A stretch of DNA of 64,000 nt from Amphirosellinia nigrospora. Taxonomy: Eukaryota; Ascomycota; Sordariomycetes; Xylariales; Xylariaceae. This document shows positions 13,589 to 25,713 of the stretch, piece after piece (position 1 is the first letter of the stretch; every line of letters starts with the position of its first letter). The stretch lies in the NCBI GenBank assembly GCA_004123355.1, contig SCHM01000001.1:7636193-7700192 (forward strand). Direction: 5' to 3'. Below the pieces are notes generated by a model, which had not been told where the DNA came from, did not search any database, and saw nothing but the letters and a program-made list of their open reading frames with translations. The position numbers and the translations under genes are program-made.

Positions 13589-14556
13589 TTTCAACCGGGT
13601 AGACTATACGAGATCCTAGAGTAGAGTAAGATGTTACTTCTACAATATACAGCTAAATGTACGTGAATCGAAGTACCTGGTCACTAATTTCCAACCCCTT
13701 TCATACATAATAGCCATTTCCAATAGCCTGATAAACTGTTTGTAGCGTAACTCTTGGCAGAACAACATAGCTGCGACAATGCTGATGTGTAATCCCCTAA
13801 CCTGGGGAAAACGTTTAATAGTAACGGGAGTTGGGCCTTGGAGGATGTTGGGATAAATTGGACGAATGGCGTGAATGATTCGGTCCCAAGATTTTAGACA
13901 TAATCGAGAATCGGGCATTCGCCTCGGGCATTCGCCTTGATCACCTAGCGAAGACAGTGAAAACCCAATTATATTTAGTTATTCAAGCCTCGTGTTTGAG
14001 ACAGCATCATATTCACATCTCGCCCTAGATTTGAATAGTCATAACTCGTGATCGCGCACAAGAGGGAGCATGACATCATGCTATGCACCTGTGTATTGAA
14101 AATACCAAGATACTAAGAATCTTGGCGCGAACGATGCGGAGGCGCAAGAATGTGACGACTGTTATTCACGAGTGGCCTGTGCTTTTCTGGGCACAAGGTG
14201 TAAAATAGGATTAACCTAATGTTTGCCTATTATAATTATACGGCTCGCGCCTGATCTTCGGAGTTTTTCTATACCTCTCGCTGTACTTGAAGTACGAAAC
14301 ATATGGTTTAGATCCTTCTAGTTATTATTGTTAGCAAGAGGTGACGATTGGTAGTGAAGTATCGCGGCCCAAAATACGAAATAAGAGACTACCAAGGCCA
14401 GCTGAAAAATATCAATCCCAAGTAGGAAGGTCTCGAGTTACCCTGTGCAGTATAAAATGGAGAATTCTCAGACAGGAAAAGATAAAAAGCCTGCGCAATT
14501 CTTTCAGCTGCTGGCTCAGGACTATGGTATTCATTCCTTCTTCTACGTGCGGCACG
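13589..14556. other. Intergenic, no gene seen
   Basis: No supported gene. A 13-bp direct repeat (TCGGGCATTCGCC) occurs twice in a row at about 13,912-13,940. Open frames here are short and lack family signals. Confidence 0.5.
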
Positions 14557-15671
14557 ATGGCATCCACCGTGTTCTTGGCGGCTCTCGCAGCGACAACGGC
14601 ATTAGCGCAAGTCTTTCCATCTACTGGGGGACCTTTTAAAGTACAATGGGAGAATAAAGAACTCATCGATACGGACCGTGTCGATCCCTTTAATGCGTCT
14701 CACTCTCGGCGGATAATGATTTCGCATTTTACTCCTGTGCCCGAAAACCATTGCACCAAGACCTGCCGGATATCTACATGCCTAAGGAAATTGCCGCGAT
14801 CGAAGACGACATACTGGCTTCCGCTTTCGCGGATTTTGGCTGGCCGCAGGGACTACTCAACGGCCTTGAGGTGGATGTATGTTGCAAAGTGTCGAAGCCA
14901 GCCAACGCGCGGAAATTCCCCACTGTGCTATTCGGTACTGGACTGAACACTACAAGGTATTGGTATACCGACTTTGCCATGGAGATCGCGAGCCAAGGGT
15001 ACCAAGTCATCGTTATAGATCACCCATACGAGACAGATGTGGTGCTATTCCCTGACGGGGAGATCATCTTTGGTGGTAGAGTCCCAAATGACCCTAACAA
15101 CGCCACTGCTATCGTGTTCGGGCTGGAAGTTCGCAACAGCGATGTGTCATTTGTTCTTGATACTCTGAAAGTGTATAAAACGGTCTACTTCGGCCATTCA
15201 TTTGGTGGTGCCTCTGCTGCTGCCGCCACCATGGTTGAGCCCCGTATACGGGCTGGTCTCAACCTGGACGGCACTCTCTGGGGACCAGTCGTCAATGCTG
15301 GTGTGTCTAGGCCTTTCATCAACTTCTCGGGTTCCTTAAGTTCCTTTGGCAATGCGACCGAGGATAAAACCTGGGGCAACTTCTACAAGGCTCAAGCGCA
15401 GAAGCATCCCGGTGTATGGACCAAGGAACTGCACTTGAATAACTCGTCACATGGTAGCTTTTGGGACCTTTCTACAATCGGAGACTTCACGGGCTTGAGG
15501 GAAAATGCGGACCTTGTTGAGTATGTGCTCGGAGAGCTGACGGGCAAAAGGGCGGTAGAGGTGGTGCGCGCGTACTTTGATGACTACATCAAATTCACCC
15601 TGTTAGGCGGACCGGAAGGTCTACTCGCTGGCGCGAGCGAGGCGTTTCCTGATGTTAAATTCGTGAGATAG
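14557..15671 (+). CDS. PAF-acetylhydrolase-like secreted esterase
   Basis: An alpha/beta hydrolase resembling the platelet-activating-factor acetylhydrolase (isoform II) family, which cleaves short acyl esters of phospholipids. The ATG at 14,557 starts a signal peptide (MASTVFLAALAATTALAQVF), so the enzyme is probably secreted. After it come the family's N-terminal RRIMISHFTPVPE-type strand and a YMPK segment. The nucleophile elbow is GHSFGGA (Ser near base 15,198), a downstream LDG may carry the acid, and SSHGSFWDLS near 15,450 gives the His. Expected product about 371 aa, a normal length. One frame change is needed near 14,776, as if one base were missing between CTKTCRI and YMPKEIAA; from 14,780 to the stop the frame is open and clean. 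No intron needed. Substrate is inferred only from the family. Confidence 0.75.
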
Positions 15672-16132
15672 GCAGCTCTATGAGTTGTTAGAGATTGCAA
15701 TGCAACTTGAAACAAGGTGGATGTTCTCTTGCTGCTGTATTGCCCCTTTATTATAAATATTGCCTGTGTTCTACTGGGCCGAAGAGGGTTAAATACGATG
15801 TTGAAAATAGGCAACAAAGTAGCCCCCAAGCAACGTCCTAACCTAGACCTAGATGTCACTAGCTAAGAGAATCTTGGCATACCGATGGGAGCTAGATTGA
15901 ATCGGATGTTTCTCCATGCTTATTGGTTTAGCAGGTCTAGTGTATTGGCCGTATTACAGGTCATATTTCTGCGTTATGCTGGAGGGGGGTGCACTTGTAG
16001 GCACCAACATTGTTTCGGGCAATAAGTTCCATTATCAATCACCTTTCTGCTCTATCTTACGACTATCTTCGCCCTCCTTTACTCTTTGCTACTTAGGGTT
16101 TATAAATAATCACAGCTTATGATCTCGGTAAA
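15672..16132. other. Intergenic and promoter of the 16,133 hydrolase
   Basis: No gene seen. It ends with a TATAAATA box at 16,101-16,108. Confidence 0.5.
16101..16108 (+). promoter_or_regulatory. TATA box of the 16,133 hydrolase
   Basis: TATAAATA lies only 25 bp before the ATG at 16,133, implying a very short leader or initiation slightly downstream at the second ATG (16,136). Confidence 0.45.
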
Positions 16133-17292
16133 ATGATGAACTATCAGACTGTTACCTACGCAAACCATCAGATCCCTTTGGAATGTGACATATATAGCTC
16201 CCTACGATATCCATCAGATTCGCCCGTGTTTCTCTACTTCCACGCCGGCGGACTCGTTGGCGGGGCGCGCAGCTGCGTACCGCCATGGCTCGTTCAAGTC
16301 TGCATCCAACGACAATGGCCACTTATTTCAGCAAGTCACCGACTGCTTCCACAGATTAATGGAGCGGGACTACTGGAAGATGTGAAGGCAGCATATGAGT
16401 TCGCACGAAAATGGGGGCCGGGAGGAGAGCGTCCTGCCATTGTGGGTGGCTCTAGTTCTGGTAAGAATATCCTATCTTTGGTTTCTGTAATCCGGTAGAT
16501 GCTGCCTGTACGTATATATCGGTAGCGCCTTATCTTTGATCTTAGATGACTTGGCAGCTATAGAATTATTTCTTACTCTATCTAGGCTTCTTCTGTGCGG
16601 CTATGGTCGCCCATCATTTGCAACCTCAGCCACTGGCGCTATTGTCTATTACTGGAATCCCAACATTTCGTCACCCTTTCTTCAACTCTTCAACGCGCAT
16701 TTCACCAGAGCCCTTTACCAAGGGCCAAATGCAAAAGTATTTGGACGAGGCGGTATCCGTTGGAGCAGAACCTGTTGCAGACTCTATGGTTTTCCATACT
16801 GGTTCTTTGACGGAAACTGGCACAAAAAACGCGGGTTACACGCGCCCCGTCCTACCGCCTCGATCTTTTGACGGGAGCGATGCACTTCACCGCGGGTGTC
16901 TATATGACTACTTCGTCTTTGAGGATGCATTCGTTCCAATGCTTGATCCATGGGACCCAGGATATGACTGGGCTACAATCCACCCCAGCGGCTCAAAACT
17001 TGCGCAGTGGCCTACAACCATTCTGATCCAGGGCGACAGTGACCCCGATGTCGACCCAGACGTTTCCATGCAGACGGCAAAGAACCTGGGCCCCGTGAAG
17101 GCAAAATTGTTTATGGCTGAGGGGCAGCCACATCTTTTTGAGGCATCCTCATTTCTTGAGGACGGTGGGGTAGGGATGGATGCCGTACGCCGCGCCATCA
17201 AAGAACTCGACAATGCGCTTCTGGAGGTATTCAATAGCGATTTATGGCAATTTTATACCTTTAAGTGCCAATTGAATCGGGACGGATCTTAA
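16133..17292 (+). CDS. Alpha/beta hydrolase (fold-3 type), intact, one intron
   Basis: Exons 16,133-16,460 and 16,586-17,292 join across a phase-1 intron (16,461-16,585, GTAAGA...CTAG) to give an uninterrupted 344-aa protein. Features in order: oxyanion-hole segment FHAGGLVGG (residues 36-44), SHRLLP strand, LLEDVKAAYEF helix as in the alpha/beta hydrolase-3 / hormone-sensitive-lipase-like superfamily, nucleophile elbow GGSSSGG (about 105-111, split by the intron), acid in QGDSDPDVDPDV (about 258) and His in AEGQPHLFE (about 290). No signal peptide, so probably cytosolic. Small esterases of this kind act on xenobiotics or on polyketide/peptide intermediates; the substrate here is unknown. It starts ATGATG; the second Met could be used. 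One of only two island genes with a perfect reading frame. Confidence 0.85.
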
Positions 17293-17922
17293 AGCCATCT
17301 AGTTCCACTGACAACTGTCAAGGTATCATGAATCTCGACATGTCAGGTGTTTTGTGCCACAGAGTGAATAGAGGACCTGACTGCATCCAGGGACGTAGTC
17401 AGTGCTTATAAAGGGATTCCTGAAGTTCTGATCAAGAACGTTGCAGTCGTATTTAAGCACAAAAAATCTACTAGATCTTACCCCATGGGGTCACTGCGAC
17501 TTTTTTACCCTGACATGGCATAAATGTCATACAAAGATATCGAATACGAAGCTAAGGAGTCGTACCAATCTCGAGATACACGAGTCTACTAAGGTCAGCT
17601 AGGCTGCCGATATGTTGCCGTTCAAGTCATACCATATACTTTCTTCTAACTTAACATGAATTAATTTAGTTTGGGCATCTAACATTGAAATTGTTTCACC
17701 GTTCTTTGTCCTTGAGATCCGGTTAGACAAAAGAAGACAAAGAAAAGCCTCGGAGCGAGATACAAAGGTTATAAACTTATATATACGTTAAAAGAGCGTG
17801 TTTGTATAATTATGAATTTTATTAGCACATAACTGTAGCATACGTGCCACTAGGGTGTGACGGGCACGTCTCTCTTGCTATCATATGACTCATAGTCTTC
17901 GATCGGTAAGCAAAAATTAAAG
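17293..17922. other. Intergenic, no gene seen
   Basis: Ordinary island composition with no supported open frame and no recognised RNA gene. Confidence 0.5.
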
Positions 17923-19496
17923 ATGCCGGCCGCTAAGAGCATCTATTCTCGACTTCAAACCCTTCTAACTAAGACTATAAATCAAGGGTTCTACTCTGAA
18001 GAATACGATGAGGCAGAAATCAAGTATCATGAGATAGGGAATGACAATATTGAAAATATTCAATATTATAACAAAGGCGGCCATCACCCAGTACACTTGG
18101 GGATATACTAAATGATCGTTATGAAGTAGTACATAAACTTGGGAGTGGTAGAATTAGTACTGTTTGGCTTTGTCATGACAGTGTCACCAGCCAATGGAGC
18201 GCCATCAAGATAATAACAGCAAAACGGTCCGCAGAAGGAAGGGAAGAGAAGATTTACAATCACCTCTTGCGAAAGTCTTCGTTGAAGCAGTTAAGGAGAT
18301 ATCACCTCCTGGTACCCTCTCAACAGTTCTGGGTTACAGGGCCAAATGGGCGTCATTATTGCATTGTTCTGCCAGTTCTAGGCCCTACAACAATGGACTG
18401 GAGGTTGGCAGTTGCTCGTGACAACGACGGACAAATAACTGACAGTCTCAGAAACGTTTGTGCCCAGGTTGTCCGGGGAGTGGAATTTCTACACCAGGCA
18501 GGAGTGTGTCACGGCGACCTTAACCCCAAGAACATAATGATTGAAGTCGAGAACCTAGAGACGTTAAGCAAAGATCAAGTTTTGAAGCTATTTGGAGAGC
18601 CTGAGATTTGTAAGATTGAGGTTGAATCTGGTGAGTCCCAGTTCCGCGAGCTCCCGATTATGTTGTACTACCATCCCGTCATGCTTGGTGGCAAGGAGCT
18701 ACTACCAGCTTTGCCTACATCGTTGATTTTGGTACGTCTTATCTCACTGGCACTCCTTCGGTCATCAATCCATTGTCGTTCTCGTACGCGCCTCCAGAGG
18801 CCATTTGGGGGGGAATTTTGAACTGGGCCCTCATAGTGATATCTGGTCATTGGCAGCTACTCTTTACCAAATCGTATGCGGTGTCACTATGTTTGGCAAC
18901 GAACATGTAGGCTCCACTACAAGGGACATCGAATTCTTCCTCGGTAGTTTGCCCAACCCATACAGGAAAGCACAGTACGATGGTAGGTGTTTTGTAACTA
19001 GACAACCCCCTCATATCTCGTCGATCAAACAAGGAGAAATGGGAGCCAACTAATAGACGAAGATGAATGGGAGGTGTGCCCGCTCAGGTGGGAGGGTGAG
19101 CACCTCCTTGAAGCGAGACGCAAGATGGTCGAGGAGACTGGATGTTCTGATCATTTTGAGGCGGCCATTAGTGATGAGAAAAAGTACCAACCCAGCGTTC
19201 TTAGCTCGAGTGATCTAACTGATACAGCGCGACATAAGGCTTTGAAATGTCGGCTTCCTCGGGAAAGTATTTTGGGACTTGCTGATTTGCTTCGGAAAAT
19301 GCTTCGGTATGATCCTTCTAAGAGGATCAACATAGGTGAAGTAGTTGGCCACCAGTGGCTCGATCGCCATGTACGGTCATCTATCGCAGAAAACGACATC
19401 GACAACCGAATACCAAGCCAGTTGGTGGTAGGAATAACTTCCGTGCCATTGATTTTACTTCTTGCCTATGTCATTCAGTTACCCTTTTCTGGTTAA
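17923..19496 (+). CDS. SRPK-like serine/threonine protein kinase, frame-disrupted
   Basis: A fungal kinase of the SR-protein-kinase type. The N-terminus leads to the signature YNKGGHHPVHLG, then the glycine loop LGSGRISTVWL, the lysine strand SAIKII, the catalytic loop HGDLNPKNIMIE (near 18,510), the metal-binding IVDFGTS (near 18,720), an APPEAIWG motif before the activation-segment end, then SDIWSLA and a C-lobe with RYDPSKRI. A 74-bp phase-1 intron fits at 18,983-19,056 and joins QYD to EDEWE. Three one-base frame changes are needed, each as if a base were missing: near 18,103 in GGGG, near 18,706 in CCAGC, near 18,815 in a run of seven G. The C-terminal tail (VGITSVPLILLLAYVIQ) is hydrophobic and may be a membrane anchor. 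SRPKs phosphorylate RS-type splicing factors; many fungi carry expanded, degenerate sets, to which this could belong. Confidence 0.75.
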
Positions 19497-20461
19497 ATAG
19501 GGTAGTCTTGACTACTAAGAATGTTGTGGAAATACCTAGCAAACAAAACTTCGGAAATCTATTGCTAAGATTTTCAGTGCCCATATTTTTACTTTTATGC
19601 AAAATTAATGGATATTATAATCAACATCAATTTATACTCTTGTCCGTTCACGGTGTGACCATAGGAATCTGTAGATCTTAAACAGTTTCTCACTCAAATG
19701 TTTTACTAACTAGCCTTCCGGGTAGCATTAAATATCTTAGCTTCGTTTACAAGTTCATTTATTGCAAGATGTATTTTGATTCGCGGCTATAAGTAAAAAT
19801 TTACTGATCAGCCCCTGCGCATGTGCCAACTCTTCGGCAGCCAGTGAAGTAGTCATTAAAGGAGGCTTATAACAGTTGATCAATGTTTAACATTATTCGA
19901 TTCAACGGGGTTCTAATATTTATTGTCAAGACCCTATATAGATAGGTCATAGACAATTGCTATACTGGGAGGTTCCTAGAAACTACGTCCGTGGGTGCTA
20001 TCTATTTATATATACAGGCGAGGCGTGTTGTTTACCTCTTTGTGCTGCGTCGCACTTGTATTTATCGACATTACTATAGCTTTGCAGAAGGATATCAGCA
20101 AGTAATCACCTAACTTCGCATGGTCCAATTATACAACTTATCATCACGTAGCGTCGCGTTCGTAGCAAAATTTTTATTATTAGTAGTAGTTAGGAATATG
20201 TAGTTTAACGCATATAACGTGCAACACTACTAATCCGATACCATTACCTAGGTGCCGGCATGTCGACTTATTCATATCCGAATGTCTCGGCAGACACCCA
20301 AACGCATTTGTCAATCGCCTTCCAATATCCGCATCGCACTACGAGACAAAGCGGTTCTCCTTCCATGAGGCCGGTGCACAGTGATAACCTCACCTAAAGA
20401 TTCAGCCGGGATTAGTCGCTGGGTTCGCTGACACTGAACCGGTAGGCAGAGCCACCCCTTG
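19497..20461. other. Intergenic, no gene seen
   Basis: About 1 kb of moderately AT-rich island sequence with no supported gene or RNA. Confidence 0.5.
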
Positions 20462-21240
20462 ATTTGGCATCACTGAAAATCCCAGATGGGTATCGTTCTG
20501 AAAAAATCGACCCATTCGACTCTCTCGGCCAGGAGTACGTCAAGATGCCGGAATAGGGCGCCTATAACTTCCATATCACCTGAGGATAAAGTGCGAATGG
20601 TCGGGTGACGACACGTGCGGGCATAGAACCACTCAAATGATGGTTGTCGTTGACCCAACAGAAGCCACATCTCTTATTTCTACTAGCCCATCGAGGTCAG
20701 CACCAGTGTCAACATCGCCGTCATGGCTGAGATCAGAAGTTGGAGTGGCACTACTACCTCGACGCGAACCCATGTGTCAATTTCGTTAGACGGGCCAATC
20801 CAGCCAACGAGTTAGAATCAGAAAACTGCGTGTCCTACGCGCACCTGAGCTCAGCCATATTGTCACCACTGAAGGGATTTGTCGACGTCTGATTTTCACT
20901 TTGAGGATAATGATTGGGAATATTCCACCCAGAGAATAGCTGCTCGAACCTTCCGACATCTCGTCTTCAGTCTGAAAACGATCGCCTGAGAATTCTTCCA
21001 ACTGTGCTTGATCGTCGTCCTCTCCTTCGAATATCCGGAACTTCATTGGATAAATGCCCTGAAATTGAGGGCTTGTGGCTTTTCTCGATGCGAAGCGGCA
21101 GGAGGTGCCTCTGAGGGGGTTTTGACGCCGGAAACTGTACTCTGTTCATCTTGTCGTTCATCTTGAACTTTGTAGCGTCGTTGCAGTTAAGAAGAAGCGT
21201 CTGAACATGAAGCAGTCGAAAAATCTTCAAAGAAAGGCAT
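20462..21240 (-). pseudogene. Decayed gene of unknown family
   Basis: Several minus-strand stretches read like one disordered fungal protein spread over different frames: a start at 21,240 (MPFFEDFSTASCSDASS), a KTPSEAPPAASHREKPQAL segment, an acidic part (RIFEGEDDDQAQLEEFSGD, near 21,030-20,990), SENQTSTNPFSGDNMAEL near 20,880, ATPTSDLSHDGDVDTGADL near 20,720 and a helical end (SGDMEVIGALFRHLDVLLAE, 20,580-20,520). At least four frame changes or short introns separate them. No domain is recognised. It may be a regulatory or signalling protein, but that is a guess; calling it a relic rests only on the protein-like composition of the pieces. Confidence 0.35.
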
Positions 21241-21964
21241 GATCTCAGGTAAGTTTTGTAGTACTGAACTGTTGTTGTTGATGTGTAGGAATTGTAAGAT
21301 CTCAATTGTTGATTGTAAGAGGTAGCTGAGAGTGTCGATTACTGAGAGTCTGTTTTCATCTGTGAGCGACCATGGTCGGCTTACCTAGTTATATTATTTG
21401 CCAATGACATATTACGATATGATGCCGGTATAGATGAGTCATTCTTGAAGTAATCTGATGCACGGGAGGCTCTTTCATGTTGTTGACGTATCATATAATG
21501 GGCTCAACTCTTAGACATTAACAACATCTCGTTACTTTAATTGGCTGTCGAATGCCAACACATACAGCAGATATGTATCAGCTGACGCTAAAAGACTATA
21601 TCACTTGCCATCTTCTTTTTTTCCTAGCATAGCAAGTCATTACGGAATGTTTGTAAATATAACACTAAGATGTGAATGCACAAGGATGAAACTTGACAAC
21701 GCACTTGTACGAAAGATAGGGGGTGCAATAAAACTCTTTAGGTTCGATACTGAGAAGTTAGCGTATCATGTATCTAGATATGTTGTTTTTGTTAAGGGGA
21801 AGCGGTTTAACACACAGCGAAGAGATGGTGAAGCCTTCCCAGGTCAAATACATTTCATTCGGCATTTAATAGTCAATTGAGCAGAATAGGGATCACGGGC
21901 ATCTAGTCTTTATTTTTCTTATCTATAGTCCGTCACTGGGTCGACGTCAAGATGCGCTCTTATC
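21241..21964. other. Intergenic, no gene seen
   Basis: A plus-strand open frame at 21,605-21,880 shows no family signal. Otherwise empty. Confidence 0.45.
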
Positions 21965-24900
21965 CTACTTATAATTCAACCTCCCACTATCCCACGCGGG
22001 CTGCAAATATGACGCATCAAAGCGCATATCGTAAGAGGAGGTATGCACGTAATCGACATTCCACTCAACCTTCACCTCCGCACCATCAGCCGACTGGCTC
22101 CAAACCGTAACAGCAATGGTATTATCCCCATTATAGTTCAGAATTCCAACAGGGATCGGGAAATCAATCTGGTTTCCGATATAAGGATTGAAGCGGCCGT
22201 ACTGGTACCCATTGACGAACAAGAGAGCCCGCAGCTGGTTCGTCTTGCCATTATCGGATGGCGCAGTGAGCCGGAAGGAGACCGACACGTCGAGGCCACT
22301 GGGGATATCCAACGGGACCTGTGTGCGGAAGACGCGAACGCCTGCTCCATTGACAGTCAAGAGGAACCGTCGCCATCCACGGCGTCCCAGTCCGCGTCCG
22401 AGTATCGGGGAGATGAGCCCCGATGCGCTCGGCGTATAAGCCGCCCTCGTTAAGGAAGCCCCTAACGGGGTCAAGCAGGGCGTCGTCTTTCCTAGCGGTA
22501 CCGGCGATCCTCCACTCGGTGAACGAATACGAACCGCCCGGACCAGAGAGGCGACGTTCGTAATACCCGGGTTCAAAGCCCTGAGCGCTGGTCGTGACCG
22601 GAGTATCCATCAGCACGACGAGAACATTGTCTGTATTTCCTGATTGCAAGGGGATGTTGTTGAACGATAACTGGACTGCTTGCTTGTCGGTGTTGGAAGA
22701 TCCTAGCCACGAGCCGACGAACTGCGAGTTGAGCCACACGGAGTAGCCGAACGCGGTACCGCCGGTGATGTCTAGGGATATGCCTGTGGGTGGCGACTGT
22801 GTCGTTGGGAATGTGGCTCGGTACAGAGTCGACCCGGCGTGGACGCCGTAGTCGTCGATGTACAGACCGGGTTGTTTGTGGCGGAGTCGTGGGGTTTGAA
22901 GTAGTGGTGTGATTCGCGACTGGCAATAGTTAGTCACATGAATGATTGAAGGATACTTTGAGGAACTACGTACCTATCCAAGCAATCCCAGAGGCATCAT
23001 AATTGCTGCCGATCTCCGGGAGACTATCAGTAGACTTCCAGCCGCCCAGGGCTGGTAGCGTGTAGGAAGGAGGTCCGCTGAGCTGAGCTGTCAGGAATCC
23101 ATCTTCGCCTGTACTAAACTGCAATGTGTCCCATTCCATTTCAGTTCGTTGATTGACTGAGGGGTGAGAACCCGAATTGTGGTTGCGTCAGCAATATCTC
23201 CTGTTAGCTCAAGGGTTTGTCCGTCAAGTCCGACGAGCGAACCAGATAAGGCCTTGACCAAGACTTTAACCTTTGGTTAGTTTGTAGATCAGCATGCCGA
23301 GCACTATTCATGAATCTACTTACTTGTAGAATTAGGACGTGTGCAGGATCATTCGTTAGGCTAGGCGCCCAGAAGAGGTATGCCGTGGACCGGTCTAGTA
23401 GCACAACTCTCGAGCCGTCATCGAGTTGTATCACGCTCATCCCAGCATTCTCTGAGTAAAGGTGACGGCGACACTCGAATCTCCAGGGAAGTAATTCACA
23501 TTCGCACACCCCCCGCAGGATTTTTGTTCGGCCGATTTGGCGCCCAGGACGGTAAACTCACCCGATTCCCCTGTTGGAACCCATAAGACTAGAACTTCCT
23601 TGCCATCAATAACTGCATAAGTCAAGACTCCGCAGTCGAATAGAGTAGTGTCTTGGACCCGAATCGAAAGTCGGTGACCAGGATCTTCGCCTGGTGTCCA
23701 TTCATCGCAATATTCCCGCCATGCTGAGGTACAGTCACTTGAGAAATGATCAGCATGCATCAATATATGAGAATGATTATCAATACATCTCCTTGTGAAG
23801 TCTTGATATGAAGACTGAAGGTCTCTGATGTTGACGACGTCGAGTCTGAGTGCATAGCGACATAAAATGCAGCGTTAGTATCCGGGTTTCGAAGCTCTGA
23901 CACAGTGATCGCTGAATTGGTCGAATAGTCGGTATTCTAAGTAATACGTATTAGCCTTGTCTGTCTATGAAAGCGTTAAGGATACTAACATCCCGACACG
24001 ATCCGTCTTCGCGAGGTCCGTGGCCACTATGGATTGTTAGAGCAGCTTATGGTAGGCTTTGACATGTTAATTACCTCTTGTGAACTGGGTCAAAAGCTTG
24101 GTTTCGTAATACTTGTTGCCTATCATGCGATTCTCTGATACTGGCGATGAATAATCGTAACTCGTCGCTTGGTGAAGTTAGTATTGGCAGTATCCCAGAT
24201 CACTAGGGTTTACCTACGACAACGGGTGCTTGCGTGCCAGCCCCACGAGGTCCCGCCGAACAACATATACAATGAGATTGCGCTAACCCTCTGATAGATC
24301 AGGTTGCGATAGAACATTCGCAAAATCAGCACCAATGTTATTTGGGCAACCCCCTGCGGACCTCCCCACGGATTGTACGATCCGCCTTGGAACTCTGGCA
24401 TAAAATTTGGTTGTGTGCTGATAGGTGTTAGTCTCATGATACCAAAAGATATTAACTTACTTACGGAGACTGCTTGGTAAAATAGCTTAAGACGTTTCTA
24501 TTAGTGATCTCAATTTCGATTTATCACTTAGTTTTTACACACTTACTCGTAATAATTTTGAATTTGCTAATTCGACGTTAGTTCTTGAAATAAACCGCGA
24601 AGGTCATAGAGCCTAGACTTACATAGGCAGGACTGTTGCCACATTCGTTCAAGTTGCAACTCCAGCATGAGGGGTAGCTGTCCAAACGACAACATCGACA
24701 TTGCCTGGCGCGTTGGAATAGTCGTTGACCAGGAGTAACCGCCCTATTACTCGTTAATATGTATTCCAATAAAAGGTAACTTTCATTCCTATACCTCGCT
24801 GGGAGCATTATGAGTCAAAGGAATGTTGATACCGTTATCCCTAACGGTCATTCCAACATGTTCATATACTCTTGCACAGGTACGTTTGGGGTCTTCGCCG

Positions 24901-25713
24901 AGACATCAATCCACTGACTGTCAAGTTCGTTCTCGATCTGGAACAGAATCACATTGCCGCCATTGGTGAATGAGATGAGGGGCAATCATCTTCGAGATCT
25001 CCGTCATGTAGGGTGTCCAAGCATCAGTGTATCTCTGGTCGTTGTCTCTCAACCCACCATACTCGCCCGTCGTCACCCAGAGGGGGAAGCCTCCACCATT
25101 GGCCTCGGCGTTGATATAAGGACCGGGTCTGATGATCATGTACATGCCGAGATCTTTTGCCAATGTCATGATCTGGGTAAAGTTGTGCGCACCGCTCTCG
25201 AAATCGAGACACCAGGCAAGGGGTTGTGATAACCCCAGTGGGTTATAGATGGAGAATGCATTGAATCTAGTCGTGTAAGTAACGAGGCGATGGCATTGAA
25301 TAGAGCCACTTACCCAGCCGCTTTGACTTTCTCAAGCAGATCGCGCCAGAGGTCGGGTCTCCAAACTTGTTAGCTTACTCCGGTAGTGCAGATGAGCAAG
25401 TAACTTACACTGGGTATCTGAAATAATGGAACTGGGACTTTTAGCAACTAGGCCGTAGAGCGAGATAGGGGATAAATCTAACCTCTCAGAGAAAACGAAC
25501 AATCTCTGTCCATTAACCATAAAGCTGTAATGGTCCCTAATGCGCTGGTGTCAGACAACTTGACGTTGATATTGCCCCTGGGAACCGAGACATACCATTT
25601 CACAAGATCCGTGAGTCCATTATCATGAACCGGCCAGTCGTGTTCTGAGCCGCAACACCCAATCCCAAGGTCGATAGACCCAACAGGCCTAAAACCTGCT
25701 TGAAGCCTACCAT
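21965..25713 (-). CDS. lacA: GH35 beta-galactosidase (LacA-type), many frame changes
   Basis: A secreted glycoside hydrolase family 35 enzyme that removes terminal beta-galactose from oligosaccharides and cell-wall polymers. The ATG at 25,713 opens a signal peptide ([20 protein letters not shown]). Landmarks on the minus strand: [62 protein letters not shown] (near 25,120), the acid/base Glu in QIENE (near 24,935), the nucleophile Glu in [15 protein letters not shown] (near 24,385), [22 protein letters not shown], then beta-rich domains through [17 protein letters not shown] and a jelly-roll end ([19 protein letters not shown]) stopping at 21,965. Length fits the usual ~1000 aa with at least six short introns (for example GTATGT...TTAG after VKW). 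At least six one-base frame changes are needed, some as missing and some as extra bases, so it is a pseudogene or carries consensus errors. Confidence 0.85.
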
